From Tanypteryx hageni (taxonomy: Eukaryota; Arthropoda; Insecta; Odonata; Petaluridae): a DNA stretch of 64,000 bases. The translations under genes and the position numbers were made by a program. Shown here piece by piece: positions 35,318 to 46,744 of the stretch (the stretch's first letter is position 1; every line of letters begins with the position of its first letter). The stretch lies in contig CM054114.1 of the NCBI GenBank assembly GCA_028673005.1, positions 26,774,869-26,838,868 on the forward strand. The letters run 5' to 3'. The notes below the pieces were generated by a model that ran no database searches, was not told the origin of the DNA, and saw nothing but the letters and a program-made list of their open reading frames with translations.

Positions 35318-38108
35318 CAGTGGCGGCTCGTGTATAGGCACTGCGGAACTGCAGCACCCCCTATTTCCACTTGATATTATCGATAACATTTAATATAATG
35401 AGTCCTTTTTTCTTTAATTCTTTCTTTATTTTTGTAGTACAATATATATTCCTTAAGCTTAATGTCAGTACTTCAGTAGCCATCCCCCAGTTTATGAAAA
35501 AGATACAAAAATCTTTGTATGGAACTGTGCGCTTCACAGTGCCAGCGACGTGGTGTTTGACTGTTGTGCGCATGCGCACATAGGAGGGGGGGTGGGGAGG
35601 AAGGCGGGACTGCCAGGTAGAGAGAGTACTGTTGCTCTCGCAGTGCCGGCTCTGGCGTGATGGTGGAAGGAAGTTTTTTTTACTCAGCGTGTGTTGTGCT
35701 TAAAAACCGTGTACCATATTCTTGAATGTGATAAAGTGTAGAAGAGTGTAGAATTAGATTATTATTCTGCTTCCAGCTATTCTATTTGATTCATTTTTTT
35801 CGGTTCTTTTATTTAACAGAAAACTTGAACCATGGCCTTGCATCCCCAAGAAATAAGTTCTGTGACTGTAAGTGAACTTCAACAGCTTAAGTTTTCACAG
35901 CTATCTCTCCATGAGAAAGTTACAGTTAAGAAAAGAGGTCGTTCAACACCTGATATTCTAATATCTCAGCCAGGCAAAAGCAACAACAATAAATATATTC
36001 GTAGCTTTAATTCTGAATGGTACCAACGGAAAAGTTGGCTTTGCGGCTGTGAAGTAAAAAATGCACTGTTTTGCTTCCCGTGTTTGCTGTTTGGAGGTGA
36101 TGTACCGTGGACAAAAGATGGTTTTAGAAATATAAACAAAATGAAAGAAAAAACTGAAAAGCATGAGAAGTCAAAGAAGCACGTTGATAATGTTGTTTCA
36201 CTGTCACTTTTAGGAACCGTAAGTATTAAGGAGAAACTTAGTGAGGCATACAGACTTTCAATCAATGAGCATAATATAAAAGTTAAAAAGAACCGTGAAA
36301 TTTTGTCCAAAATAATAGACTGCATTTACTTTTGTGGAAACTTTGAAACTCCCTTACGTGGACATGATGAAAAAGACGATTCAGTAAATCCAGGGGTATT
36401 TAGAGGATTAGTAAATTTTGCATCTAAATTAGATTCAGATTTGAAGAATCACTTAGAAACCAGTGCAGTCTTCAAAGGTGTTTCTAAGACCATTCAGAAT
36501 GAGATACTTGACTGTCTGCTACAAATATACCATGAGGAGATAAGGACGGAAATTAGAAAAGCTTCCTTTGTAGCTGTCATGGCTGATGACACAACAGATG
36601 TTTCGGAACACACTCAAATGGTCCTTGTTCTACGGTACGTATTGAATGGAGAAATATTTGAGCGTTTTTGGGGATTCTTTATTCCAGAAAATCAAACTGC
36701 AGATGGCATATCAAAACGTATTTTAGAACAATTGGACATAATCCTTCAAGGAAATGGACAAAAACTGATAGCTCAGACATTTGATGGTGCAAATGTCATG
36801 AAAGGCAAAAAAGCAGGAGTTCAAGCAAAAATAAAAGCAGTTTATAGTAATGCACATTTCATTCACTGTTATGCACATCAACTTAATTTAATAATGAGAA
36901 ATGCAGCAAGTATTACACGAAACACAAGAATATTTTTCTCTAACATTCGGGCTATTCCAACATTCTTCTCAAGATCACCACAACGTGTGTCCATTCTCAA
37001 GAAACATATGGACGTCAGCATTCCACGTCCATCCTCTACAAGGTGGAATTTCAACATACGAACCATAAACAGAGTTCATGAAAATTTGCAACCTATAAAA
37101 AACTGCCTTACTGAAATTCAGTCAACATCAAATGCAGATCAAACCATTGCAGAAGCAACAGGAATTTTAAAATACCTGAATGATGATAATTTTAAGTTTT
37201 GGTTAGAGCTTTTTCATCAGATTATGCCTCATGTTGAAATAATTTACAACCAAATGCAATCTCGAGAAATTAGTGTGTTTAAAGTTAATGAATATATAAC
37301 AAATTTCAAAACTGCTATTTTAGAATTGAGAAACTCAAAGTACTGTGAGAATCCTTCAAAGACACTCATGGCAGAAGCTAAGGAAGTGTGTGACTATATA
37401 TGTGTTGAAATAATGGACAGATATTCTTCCACTAAACACTTAGTAGCTGCTAAATTGTTCAACAAGAAATGCTTCACTAGATTTAAGAATGAACATCCCA
37501 CAAAAGAGATAGTACTGACCACTGAAGCTTATCCCATGATTGACAAAGAAAAGCTTGAAACTGAACTAAAAGTATTCTATTGTAGGACTGATATTCATGA
37601 ATATTGCAAATTAATTGAGCTGCTGAAATTTATCTTGGAAAATAATCTAGATGATGTTTTTAGTGAAATTACGAAACTGATAAAAATCCTCTTGACAATT
37701 CCCATGACTACATCAGAGGCAGAGCTCTGCTTTTCAACATTGAAAAGAATAAAAACTTTTTTAAGAAGCACTATGAATTCGGAAAGACTAAATGCGCTTG
37801 CAGTACTTTCAATGGAGAAAAATTTCCTCAATTGTCATCGAGAGATCAAGGAGAAAATTATTGAACTTTTTGCGCAAATTTAAACAAGAAGAATGGATTT
37901 CATTTTTAAATGAATGGATCAAGCTTGAACTGTAACAATTTATGTTAAAGTAAGTAAAAAATGTTTGGTTTTTTTGTTAAGATTTGATCAAGTTCCTGAA
38001 TAAATTTTCTTTTTATACATGTTTTTTTCCTTTTACACAATTTTAAAACAAAGGCTAAAAATTTTCTGGAGCAGCACCCCCACTAATTTTAGCTACGATC
38101 CGCCACTG
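35318..38108 (+). mobile_element. Apparently intact autonomous hAT transposon
   Basis: A 2791-bp element. Ends: CAGTGGCGGCTCGTGTA (left) and CAGTGGCGGATCGTAGC (reverse complement of right); AGCAGCACCCCC/GCAGCACCCCC occurs subterminally at both ends. It is flanked by a perfect 8-bp duplication TATTCAAT (35310-35317 and 38109-38116). It contains one uninterrupted transposase frame. The 5' part (about 35520-35660) is GC-rich with a CGCATGCGC palindrome and is the likely promoter region. Good ends, duplication and frame point to recent activity. Confidence 0.92.
35832..37883 (+). CDS. hAT transposase, TTF-zinc finger / ZMYM1-like, 683 aa
   Basis: An uninterrupted single-exon frame. Residues about 56-120 form a TTF-type zinc finger (RSFNSEWYQRKSWL, then C71, C73, CFPC at 81-84, H111 and H117), which in this family binds DNA ends. 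Residues about 160-420 are a DUF4371/RNase H-like core: MADDTTDVSEHTQ with the first catalytic Asp, FDGANVMKGKKAG with the second (D318), then CYAH (C346-H349) and TRWNFN. The third acidic residue and dimerisation region lie near the C-terminus in TTSEAELCFSTLKRIKTFLR. The usual ADETTD reads ADDTTD here. The ATG at 35832 (ACCATGG context) follows a GC-rich leader. The length fits family members annotated as zinc finger MYM-type protein 1-like. It presumably cuts and pastes this element and may mobilise MITEs with similar ends. Confidence 0.93.
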   Translation: MALHPQEISSVTVSELQQLKFSQLSLHEKVTVKKRGRSTPDILISQPGKSNNNKYIRSFNSEWYQRKSWLCGCEVKNALFCFPCLLFGGDVPWTKDGFRNINKMKEKTEKHEKSKKHVDNVVSLSLLGTVSIKEKLSEAYRLSINEHNIKVKKNREILSKIIDCIYFCGNFETPLRGHDEKDDSVNPGVFRGLVNFASKLDSDLKNHLETSAVFKGVSKTIQNEILDCLLQIYHEEIRTEIRKASFVAVMADDTTDVSEHTQMVLVLRYVLNGEIFERFWGFFIPENQTADGISKRILEQLDIILQGNGQKLIAQTFDGANVMKGKKAGVQAKIKAVYSNAHFIHCYAHQLNLIMRNAASITRNTRIFFSNIRAIPTFFSRSPQRVSILKKHMDVSIPRPSSTRWNFNIRTINRVHENLQPIKNCLTEIQSTSNADQTIAEATGILKYLNDDNFKFWLELFHQIMPHVEIIYNQMQSREISVFKVNEYITNFKTAILELRNSKYCENPSKTLMAEAKEVCDYICVEIMDRYSSTKHLVAAKLFNKKCFTRFKNEHPTKEIVLTTEAYPMIDKEKLETELKVFYCRTDIHEYCKLIELLKFILENNLDDVFSEITKLIKILLTIPMTTSEAELCFSTLKRIKTFLRSTMNSERLNALAVLSMEKNFLNCHREIKEKIIELFAQI

Positions 38109-38116
38109 TATTCAAT

Positions 38117-39799
38117 AACGAATATTTTGAAGTTTTTTGCTGAATTTATGTTGATTTAAGGCGTCGAGGTTAAAATTAAAACGAAACTAAATTTAATCCC
38201 GGCGCATTTAAGACCCTATACCTAATTTAAAGAATTCAAAATTAATTGTAACGATCTAGCGTATTTTGCTTATTTGAAATTTGTATATGAAGGATTCGAA
38301 ATTTTATCATTTTTTAAGAAGTCTATGACTTTGTAGGTTCATCTCCCATTCCAATTTTAAACTTAGAGGTTTTGAGGAGGAAGATGGGAGGAGTAATCAA
38401 TCGTAAATTTGCGCGCCAATTCAGTTCTATGTTACGGTGAACCGAGAGGTTCGTTCGTTGATGGATTTACAATTGCTTATATTGCATGAGTGTTTCTTGT
38501 ATTTTTACCAATATCTTACTTGGTGAATATTTTTTGTTATCGTACTCGACAGAAATATTATCCATGATTACAAGAGACCTTCACGTACAAATTTAAGGGT
38601 GAATTGGTAAAAGAGACAATAGTGTCTGTATTATTACTCGCATGATTTATGTTATTTTACCTAAATAATTTCCGTAAAATACTAATTTGGGTGTCTTCAC
38701 CGGAATTATTAACCAAGATGTCAAGAAAATCGTGTACAACTATAAGGCTGATTTGACAAAGAACGTCTGGATTATTGTTCGTATGGTTTATGATGCCATT
38801 AACAAAACACCTCCGAAATGTTTTACGCTGTTAATAAAGTAATTTTTCAGAAAGACAAACTTGTAACGATGGTATACTTACATCATATCAATCTTTAGAT
38901 GCGTTCGAACGGTATTATTTTATATTGATATGTTTTTATCATGAACCTTCGCAGCAATTTGAGTTATATTCATGGTCTCTGCCAGGCTTCCAATATAAAA
39001 ATTTATTTGGAATTATGTTGCTGTTTAGCGATTAGAGTTTAACTCCTCGTGTTAAATCATGAGGAATGTCAGATGTAAAAATCAACGAGATTCTGACTTC
39101 AGTACAGATAATTTTTCCTACCAACCAGTGATATCCTATACAGGAAAATATTTGTCTATTTTGAAATCAGCCGTGACAGATAAAATTAGGATTAATCGCT
39201 CTAATTAATAATAACATAATTTATTTGCTCATCTTATAAATTTTCGTCATGATATTTTTCATGTTATCGGCTATACCAATCTAAACAAGACAATTTGAAA
39301 GTAAGCTTTCTAAATTTACAATCAAAATTTCTTAGCAGCGGATCTTGTTGGCATCTTATCTCATTATACAACTTCTTTTGATCCACAGGTTACGGACGGA
39401 TAATAATCTGACAGCCATCTAGGACTTTTCCGGAAGAAGTTGAGAAATCATCCATCGCCTTAGCAACGTTATCATATCCATTGAGAAAGTTTGGAGAGCT
39501 CCTTCGCGAGTTGAATGAGGTTTACTATTCCATCGTTCAGTCTAGCTAACGCCTGACTGAGATTAATGTAATGTGTATTTTAACTGTTCGAAGAAAATTG
39601 CGCGGAACATGTTTGCTGTAGGGAACGGACGGGTTGACCCTAGTTTGATTTTATTTTTGTTTTATACATTAATTAAAATGTACTCACATGGTCATCATGG
39701 CTTCATAAAAGTTTTAATTAAGCTATTGCGTAATAAAATTATTAACTTTTTTAATAAGTTTGTGTAGAAGAAATATATAGCAGAGAATTGACGGATAGC
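38117..39799. other. Non-coding with one coding-like island
   Basis: Mostly AT-rich. The part 39370-39560 is GC-richer and open on both strands for 40-50 codons; see the entry at 39415. Confidence 0.4.
39415..39549 (+). other. Possible terminal coding exon of an unidentified gene
   Basis: After a CTGACAG acceptor-like site, a frame of 44 codons ends at TAA 39547-39549 and would encode a helical segment (PEEVEKSSIALATL, then LRELNEVYYSIVQSS). A candidate first exon of an unknown gene, 35256-35286 (ATG GAG GGA..., donor GTAAAG), lies on the other side of the hAT element, but its phase does not match directly. The opposite strand is also open here. No family recognised. Confidence 0.2.
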
Positions 39800-39807
39800 T
39801 CCTAGCT

Positions 39808-40480
39808 TAGGGCCCGATTTCGCCGGGACAGTCCCATTTTAGGGCATTTTCCAGACCGTCCCGTCGTTTTGGACAAAAAAGCCATTTGTCCCGCTTTAAA
39901 ACCTATCGCAATACAAATTCAGATTTTCTGATAGTACAGCTAAAACCACTATTATACATGTACGAGTCTCGGAAATATTGGCCTTACTAAATAATATTTA
40001 GCTGTAGAATATATGAAATAAATATATTATGCAACAATTGTTTATTATTGTATTAAAATCGAGAGCCATAAAGATTATTAAATAATCCATGCTAAATTCT
40101 ATTCCCGTTAGTATTGTTTTTTCGTGAAAAATGCAACAATGAGGATCAACATAACTGAGAACGATTTTTCCTTCGAATAAGGAACTTTTTGGCATTAAAA
40201 AGGTATTCAATTATTCTTGACATGATTACAAATTTCATAAGGAACGCTTCTGCAGAGCTTATATACATGCATGAAGTATTGTTCCGTTCTTTTTTATATA
40301 AATAACCAGATACACATAATTTCCCATCAATAGAGTTGTTCAAGCTCTTTCAAATGATGCATAAATAAAAGTGATAAAAACCACCCTTTAAAAAAAATCG
40401 CGCAAAAAATTTGTCCCGTTTTTTAATCGTAAATGATGAGAAATGTCCCGTTTTCATCTTTTTGGAATATGGTCACCCTA
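39808..40480. mobile_element. hAT-like MITE with perfect 8-bp target duplication
   Basis: A 673-bp element with TAGGG...CCCTA ends (left TAGGGCCCGATTTC, right complement TAGGGTGACCATATTCC) and the flanking duplication TCCTAGCT (39800-39807, 40481-40488). Repeated GTCCCG blocks near both ends (39826-39900, 40413-40455) are in inverse orientation. No coding capacity. Confidence 0.75.
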
Positions 40481-40610
40481 TCCTAGCTTCATTTATTTTA
40501 GATAATGTACAAAGGTACTTATATAACGCAAATTTGGATCCCATTGAGCATGAGGCCCAGGCCAATTACAATGAGTAAGCTAAACTTGATGCAACGTTTG
40601 CTGAAATAAT

Positions 40611-41468
40611 GGGTCGAGTGAATAAAAAATACGCAAATGCTTATGCTTAAGATTTCTCTCACTTTTTAAGTACATGCTTGATTTGGGGCGAATAAAAAAA
40701 TAGCATTTGCTTTTGCTAGAAAGAATAAGCATTTTCTTATTTTTAGGAATTTTCTTAAGCATTTGCTTAAAATTGTGTGAATAAAACCAAGCTTTTGCTT
40801 AACGCTTTAAGCATATGCTTAAACTTATTTAAGTGAGGTAAAGGGCTTGCTAGGATATTTCTAAGTACTCTATTTTCATGATAATTGATCCTAAATATAA
40901 ATATGGTAATTTATGGTGACACAAAAGGTTAAAAAATACGAGAAAAGTTTCAACAACCGATGGTTTAAAAAATGTATATCGTTTCTCTGAAGAAAATGTA
41001 AAGTATATTTCAAATCTGTTACTCGGAGAATATCAAGAGAGACGTGGCGGAGAAATATTTTTAAGGTACTTAAGTGATCCCGGATTTCGCTACAAAGGCA
41101 AATGACTGGATAAAATTACTATAACTAAATGAATAAAAAGGCACCCATGATTTGTGATACTATCGAAATCGGTTATAAAAGAAATAGTTTTAAAAATTAT
41201 TAATTAACTTTTTTAAAAATATTACCCAATATATTTATGTTTTTAGTTTGAAATTCAACTATGTAAAACTTTAAATGTAAACAAAAGCAAGTGAGGGAAG
41301 AGTTGCAAAGAGCTTTCTTTCGTAAAATTTAAGCATTTGCTTAAAACTGAGTAGCAAATGTTTATAAGCAAAAGCAAACTTTTATTCACTCAATATGAAG
41401 CAAATGCTAAAAGCATTTGCTTTTACTGTTTGCTTTAAGCATTTGCTTAATTTTTATTCATTCGACCC
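40611..41468. mobile_element. MITE with inverted ends and dense palindromic subterminal repeats
   Basis: Left end GGGTCGAGTGAATAAAAA and right complement GGGTCGAATGAATAAAAA match at 17 of 18. The flanks are AAT on both sides (40608-40610, 41469-41471), a possible 3-bp duplication. Inside, palindromes of the type TTAAGCATTTGCTTAA occur at 40755-40770, 40807-40822 (ATATGC variant), 41329-41344 and 41435-41450, with many partial copies (AGCATTTGC, GCAAATGC). They may be transposase-binding sites. A 3-bp duplication suggests PIF/Harbinger, but the target is not the usual TWA. Confidence 0.65.
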
Positions 41469-41471
41469 AAT

Positions 41472-43402
41472 GCGTTACCATATTTGATGCGAGACAATAT
41501 TGACTTACTTTATTCTTGCGTCTTGTTTACCGTTATGCATTATGCTTCGTCTATTTTGAAAATTTTCGTTTTTGTCATAGGTATATTGAATTCATCGTCA
41601 TATATTACATGGTGATATAGTGATGCTTTGATTTATTTTGTTGGGAAGTCATTACTGTGGTGTTCTATGAGACAATCGGAATCTTAGAATTATAAATTTT
41701 TATTTTTGTTCTCTTGCGATATACATTCCTGTATTATAATTTAGTTAGATAATGCTATTGTGATTTTACTTATTTTTATCTTAAATTTCGATGAAATTAA
41801 TTTTTAATTAATTTCTTAATGTATTTTGTTTTTACAGTTTTGAGTGCATAATCATAACTCCTTTTTAATGTCATTCCTGTGAATGTTGTTTATTCGTATT
41901 ATCAGCGGTTTTTACTGCTGTTAGGACTTTATTTACTTCTTTTCGATAGTGTGGAAGATATTGTAACTGCATAATATCATATTTTGTTTTCAGTAAACCA
42001 GTAGAAATTGCGCATTGTTAATGTCTTATACTTTTCTTGTGTTGTTTTTGCATGATCGTAGTATAGACCTGAATTTTTCAGGGAACTGCCATGTAAAACA
42101 AAGGGTAACAGTCGGGTGACCTCTTTGCGTCAGCATGGAAATACTCAAATTATTTCTTCTCCTCAGTTTACGTTGCCTTTTGGATAAAAATTGACCATTT
42201 TTTCCTTGAATATTTGATTTCTGCCTTTTATGGGATCTTGTCACAAAGTGGAGCCTTCCAAAGTGGGTCTTAAGTAAAAGTTATTACTCTTTGTATTGAA
42301 ATAAATTTTTTATCACTTTAGGTTAATCGAAAAAGATCCCTTTCCTCTCATAATTTGCTATAATTGAGGTGATTTTGTAATGAATGGGATAATTTACACA
42401 TCCATTATGAATAATAAATATTTGTGGTCCACGTAGGCTAATAAAGTATTATGTCAAGTTATCAGTTTAGGACTGTTTGTCTAAATATTTAAATATCGCA
42501 ACTATTAACAGAAGAAATAACATGGAACTCAGTGGGCCACTATCATTCCATTAAAATGGGATCCTGAAATAACATCTGCCTTTGGAGGTTATCCATTGAA
42601 CTGTTAGTAAATACATTCACTAAAATTACTGAAAATGCTTTCTAAATAAACATTAGGAAAGTTTGTCGAGGTTTTCATACACTATTACTGCTTTAATCTA
42701 AGAAGAGTTTCTACATTTACTTTTATGAAAATGGCTTTCGGAATGTAAGGTACTAAAATAAATATTTTATATTATGGTATGAATCATCCATCATTGTCTG
42801 CATAGCAACATGTAAAATGCTTGCTTGAAGCTGTAATCATTTGGGTTTTATATGTTACCTCAGAGAGTTATGATTTAATATATCAGATTCTTGTTTCAGG
42901 CTATAAAAATATTACTTTACTAACATAATATTCGAATAGTACAAACATATATGCTTAGATTTTTGTTAAACTCACAAAAGTATCAAAAAGGGATATAAAT
43001 ATAAGAATTTTTCTTACCAAAGTTAAAATTTTCATTTCCTCTAAAAAATGTTGTGCATTGATAAATAAACTAAAATTAACTACATATTTTTATAGACCAT
43101 TAATTAATATGTAATCTGTTTGTTCAGTTTTCAAAAGGAATTAAATTTTGTATTTTTAAATAAAAAATTTTATGCATCTTTATTCATGCATTGCCACATT
43201 TAAAAGTATGTACATTGAATATGAAACAATTCACCCAGTCTACCTCAATAACAAGTTTGTTTTTTATATATATCAAAGTGAAGACACTACCTCAACTGAT
43301 TTCTCAGAAGCTTCTGATAAAAATCCTTATCTTTTGCAAGTATGTGTTTATGAACTTCAGGGCTTATCTACTAATCTTGTGATATCTTTCAAACTCAAAA
43401 AT
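41472..43402. other. Non-coding upstream of the acidic secreted-protein gene
   Basis: AT-rich sequence with no recognised element. The reading frame of the gene at 43403 stays open back to 43172, so an upstream coding part cannot be excluded. Confidence 0.4.
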
Positions 43403-43909
43403 ATGGTGAAGTCTCATAAAGTATGGATATTGTGTTGCATTTTCTGCATTTATTCTGCATGTGCTTTGAAATCACGTGCAAGTCATGAAAATTATGGCGA
43501 CAATATCATTATTCCAAAAGAGACCGTGACAACTATTAGAATAACAACAAACCAGAAGACAAAAAAGTCTTTTATACAAGTTGAACTCAGTACAGGGGGA
43601 ATTTCTAAAGAAACGCTGGTAATTAATTTACTAGAATTATTGGAATATTTGATAGATGATGCTGAAGAAAGTGAACACATGGAAAATAATGCTGCTGGTG
43701 ATATAAATCTTGAATCGGAAGAAGACAGTGATGATTCAGAAATGGAACAAGGTGAGGAAGATTCAGAAATTAGTGATTATGACAGTGAACCAGAATCTAA
43801 AGAAGATAGTGATACTGAACGAGATGCAGACCAAGAAGAAAATCTTATAGTGATCTCTTTTTCCCCTAACACAAATGTTACTTTTTTTTCTGAAAGTGAA
43901 TCAAGTTAA
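43403..43909 (+). CDS. Putative secreted acidic protein, 168 aa, no known family
   Basis: Starting at the internal ATG (43403, context AAAAATATGG) the protein begins MVKSHKVWILCCIFCIYSAC, then ALKSRA: a basic n-region, a hydrophobic core and small residues, a typical signal peptide. Residues about 30-85 are a mixed, beta-like region (TVTTIRITTNQKTKKSFIQV). Residues about 88-150 are highly acidic and rich in Ser/Asp/Glu (EEDSDDSEMEQGEEDSE, SEPESKEDSDTERDADQEE), with many casein-kinase-like sites. The tail is hydrophobic, then Ser/Glu-rich. The frame is open upstream to a further ATG at 43172 (245 aa in all), but the signal peptide favours the internal start. No introns seen. AATAAA-like signals follow near 43996 and 44020. 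Function unknown; acidic secreted proteins of this kind may bind calcium or mineral/matrix, which is only a guess. Confidence 0.55.
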   Translation: MVKSHKVWILCCIFCIYSACALKSRASHENYGDNIIIPKETVTTIRITTNQKTKKSFIQVELSTGGISKETLVINLLELLEYLIDDAEESEHMENNAAGDINLESEEDSDDSEMEQGEEDSEISDYDSEPESKEDSDTERDADQEENLIVISFSPNTNVTFFSESESS

Positions 43910-45230
43910 CTTATCACATTATGCTTATCTGAATTATTCTGGTTGTTGACAAAATACTTGAGCATTATTCTCAGCATGAAATGTTTGTAATTAAAAATAA
44001 AATGAAGTTCTGTTCAAAGAAATAAATTACTCCCACTGGAAGGTATTATCCAATAGATTTGAAAGATGTTAAAATTATCTACTAAAATCAATTAATATAA
44101 TAGTAAAATATGTTTAAATAAATGGCTTATTTAATTAAAAAGCTTATTTTAGTTCAGGTGTGAATTTACAGTTTCTGACATGGGATGATAATCTGCAGAG
44201 TTATTTCTTTTGCTCATAAACACGATAGAGGAATTCTAAGTTTAACTTTCATTATTTTGTATATTTTCAAAATCATACGTGCTAACGTTGTTATGTAAAG
44301 TTCTTAAAAAGTATGATTTTTTCCACTTTATGCGTCATTATCATTTTAAATACCAATGTTCTAGGTTAGTATAATCATTTCTTTGTTACATGCTGTGCAT
44401 CCAATTATGATCATTCTGTTAAATTTACATATACAGGGTGTCCCATGTCAATACTTAAAGAGTCTAAGCCCAAGGTCATTCTCAGTCAAAAATGTGCTAT
44501 GAACATGGGTCCGATTCTCAATAATAACTGTTCAAAATGGCTGCTTTCAGATTGGATAAACATTCTACCTTGGTTTAGCATTTAACTTCAGGGTGGTTCC
44601 ATATGCATTCTGTGGCATCCATAATTTGATGAAGCAGTTTATCTCTTGTGTTCATTTTTTTTTGGTTTGCTCAACCCCGTTTTAAGGAGATTCATTAAAG
44701 CGCAAAGCAATGCTCTCAAAAAACAAAGGCGGCCGACAATTGAGGCAGTCTAACCATAAGTGTAGTATTAGGAATTCCATTTTTACAGTCATGGATTTTA
44801 GTAAAATCGTCTTTGGATCACCATTTAAGAAACCACCAGGACGGTACACCAATTTTATCACTCGATTGGTGCTGATTTTGGAGTTATTGTTTCTAAATAC
44901 AGGTGATTTTCCGAATAAAACTTCCTCGCTGATTTATTTAGGATTTCATTCATACAGCAAATATTTACATTTTTACCTAAATGTAATGAAGTTTTAGTTT
45001 TCTATATCAATTGAAAATTACTGATGAAAGTAAGTTATTGAAAAAATATAAAGATTTGCATCTGGCATTGATGGACAAGCAGCTGTTTCTTTCAGGTTGA
45101 CAGTGTATTTTTATTAATAATCCACTTTAGTTTTCATTTCATCGACATAATGACCCCGTTTAGTGCTAATTTCAATTAGCGAGAAATTTTCAGGAACCTA
45201 TCTGTTGTGTAAAGCGATGTATGGCTGTAC
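43910..45230. other. Non-coding stretch
   Basis: Nothing supported except a CAGGGTGTCCCATG block at 44436, a sequence often seen at DNA transposon ends in arthropods; no partner end was found. Confidence 0.4.
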
Positions 45231-45450
45231 ACATTTGCCTCCCCATGGCCCCACACAGGCATAACTACCATGCTGCCAGGTCCACCACCGCAGGGGGGGC
45301 CTGAAGAGTCTGGGGGCCCGCAACTTTGGCCCAGGAGAGGGGGATGCACCCGGTGCATATAACCGGGGCCCATGACTTAGAGGTGTCTGAACTCGAGCAG
45401 TCATGTATAAACATTCGTGGGTGTCTTACAAAATCATATTATAAAGACCG
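45231..45450 (+). repeat. GC-rich dispersed repeat, copy 1
   Basis: Shares ordered blocks with 46745-46965: GTCTGGGGGCC, CCCGGTGCA followed by ATAACCGGGGCC, and then CTCGAGCAGTCATGTATAAACATTC and CTTACAAAATCAT. The composition is sharply GC-rich against an AT-rich background. Perhaps a non-autonomous DNA element; ends not determined. Confidence 0.65.
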
Positions 45451-46744
45451 AGTTATGACAGACAATGGAGAATATGAAAAAACCAATCGCTGAATCTTGT
45501 CAGCGGAAAGTTATAATTATACAATTATGGTGGTGGGAAGTGGCGGCAATGGGACCGAGAGCAGGAGAATCACTGGGGCCCAGGGTTTCTCTCCATGGCC
45601 CTGCACCAGTCCAGCATTGTTTACAAGTCATTACTAAAATTTTTATTTTTTCCATCCACTATAAACTAGCAGGCCGCTTAGCCTTATGAAGTTACATATA
45701 TGTATATTATTCATCGAGAGCGATCTGGATGACTCAAATGGAAGACAAAAGGGCCTTTTATTCATTAGACATGAGAACAAAACAGGGAAGAAGCTCAGAA
45801 CGGTAGAATCTAGTTGGTGTGTATCGCTTGAAGTGTGAAGACTCTATTCTGTGAGGATTATCAAAAAACCTGGAATAATTTTTGGTCTCCTTGAAGAAAG
45901 AAATATTCGAGTAATTTGGTAAGTAAAACTACAATTTATTCTTTATTTTACTGCATTATAAAGTGTGCAAGACATTATTCTTTGGTCCGTATTGCTGCTG
46001 TTGGTGCAATGCCGAATAACGGGCCACTATTAAAAGCATCCTGACTTTTGTGATTTCAGTAAAAAATGAAGTATTTAGACAAAAGTGCTTAAATATATAC
46101 TTATCATCACAAAAGTTAGGATTTTTCACAGATGATCAACAGAAAAGTTGTATAAATTTTTGTTATTACGTGATCAATACTAATCGCATTACTAGAACGC
46201 CATCGCTACTAGGCATGTTCCTACAGTCCCTGGTGGAAAATTGTCCCCGTACATACCTGCATTTAAAAAAAAATACCAAATAATAATAAAAAAATTCATG
46301 AGTAAAATTAGTTTATTAATTAATAAGACACCCTGCAACTACATTAATCATTATATGTAATTATTTAGAATGGAGACTTTCCTAGCTCATTCAAATACAG
46401 TCTCCATTGATACAAGGTAACCAACTAAAAGCAATAACCCCTTTGCACTATTTTATTACGATTTTCATAAAATGGCTAATACAAAGTAAAAAAAGTATCT
46501 TGGAATAATCTTATAGTAAATTTTACAAATGAAATTAAATCTTAGATTTCTTATTTATACCTTATTGTCATATAAAACTAAAAAAGTTCTTGCATAAAAG
46601 GCTGCTCAGTTCATCACCAAGGCCGCGCAGACACCTCCATTTCCGCTCAGATAGTCAGCCACATTAGAGGGAACATTGTATAAGCATATAGGGCGATTTT
46701 TATGGGAACGATCTTTGAAAGCGACTGAAATGCCTGACTCGCCG

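Noticed and set aside
44436..44460. CAGGGTGTCCCATG as the start of a DNA transposon
   Set aside because: No matching inverted end was found within the next 2 kb; may be a solo or decayed end.
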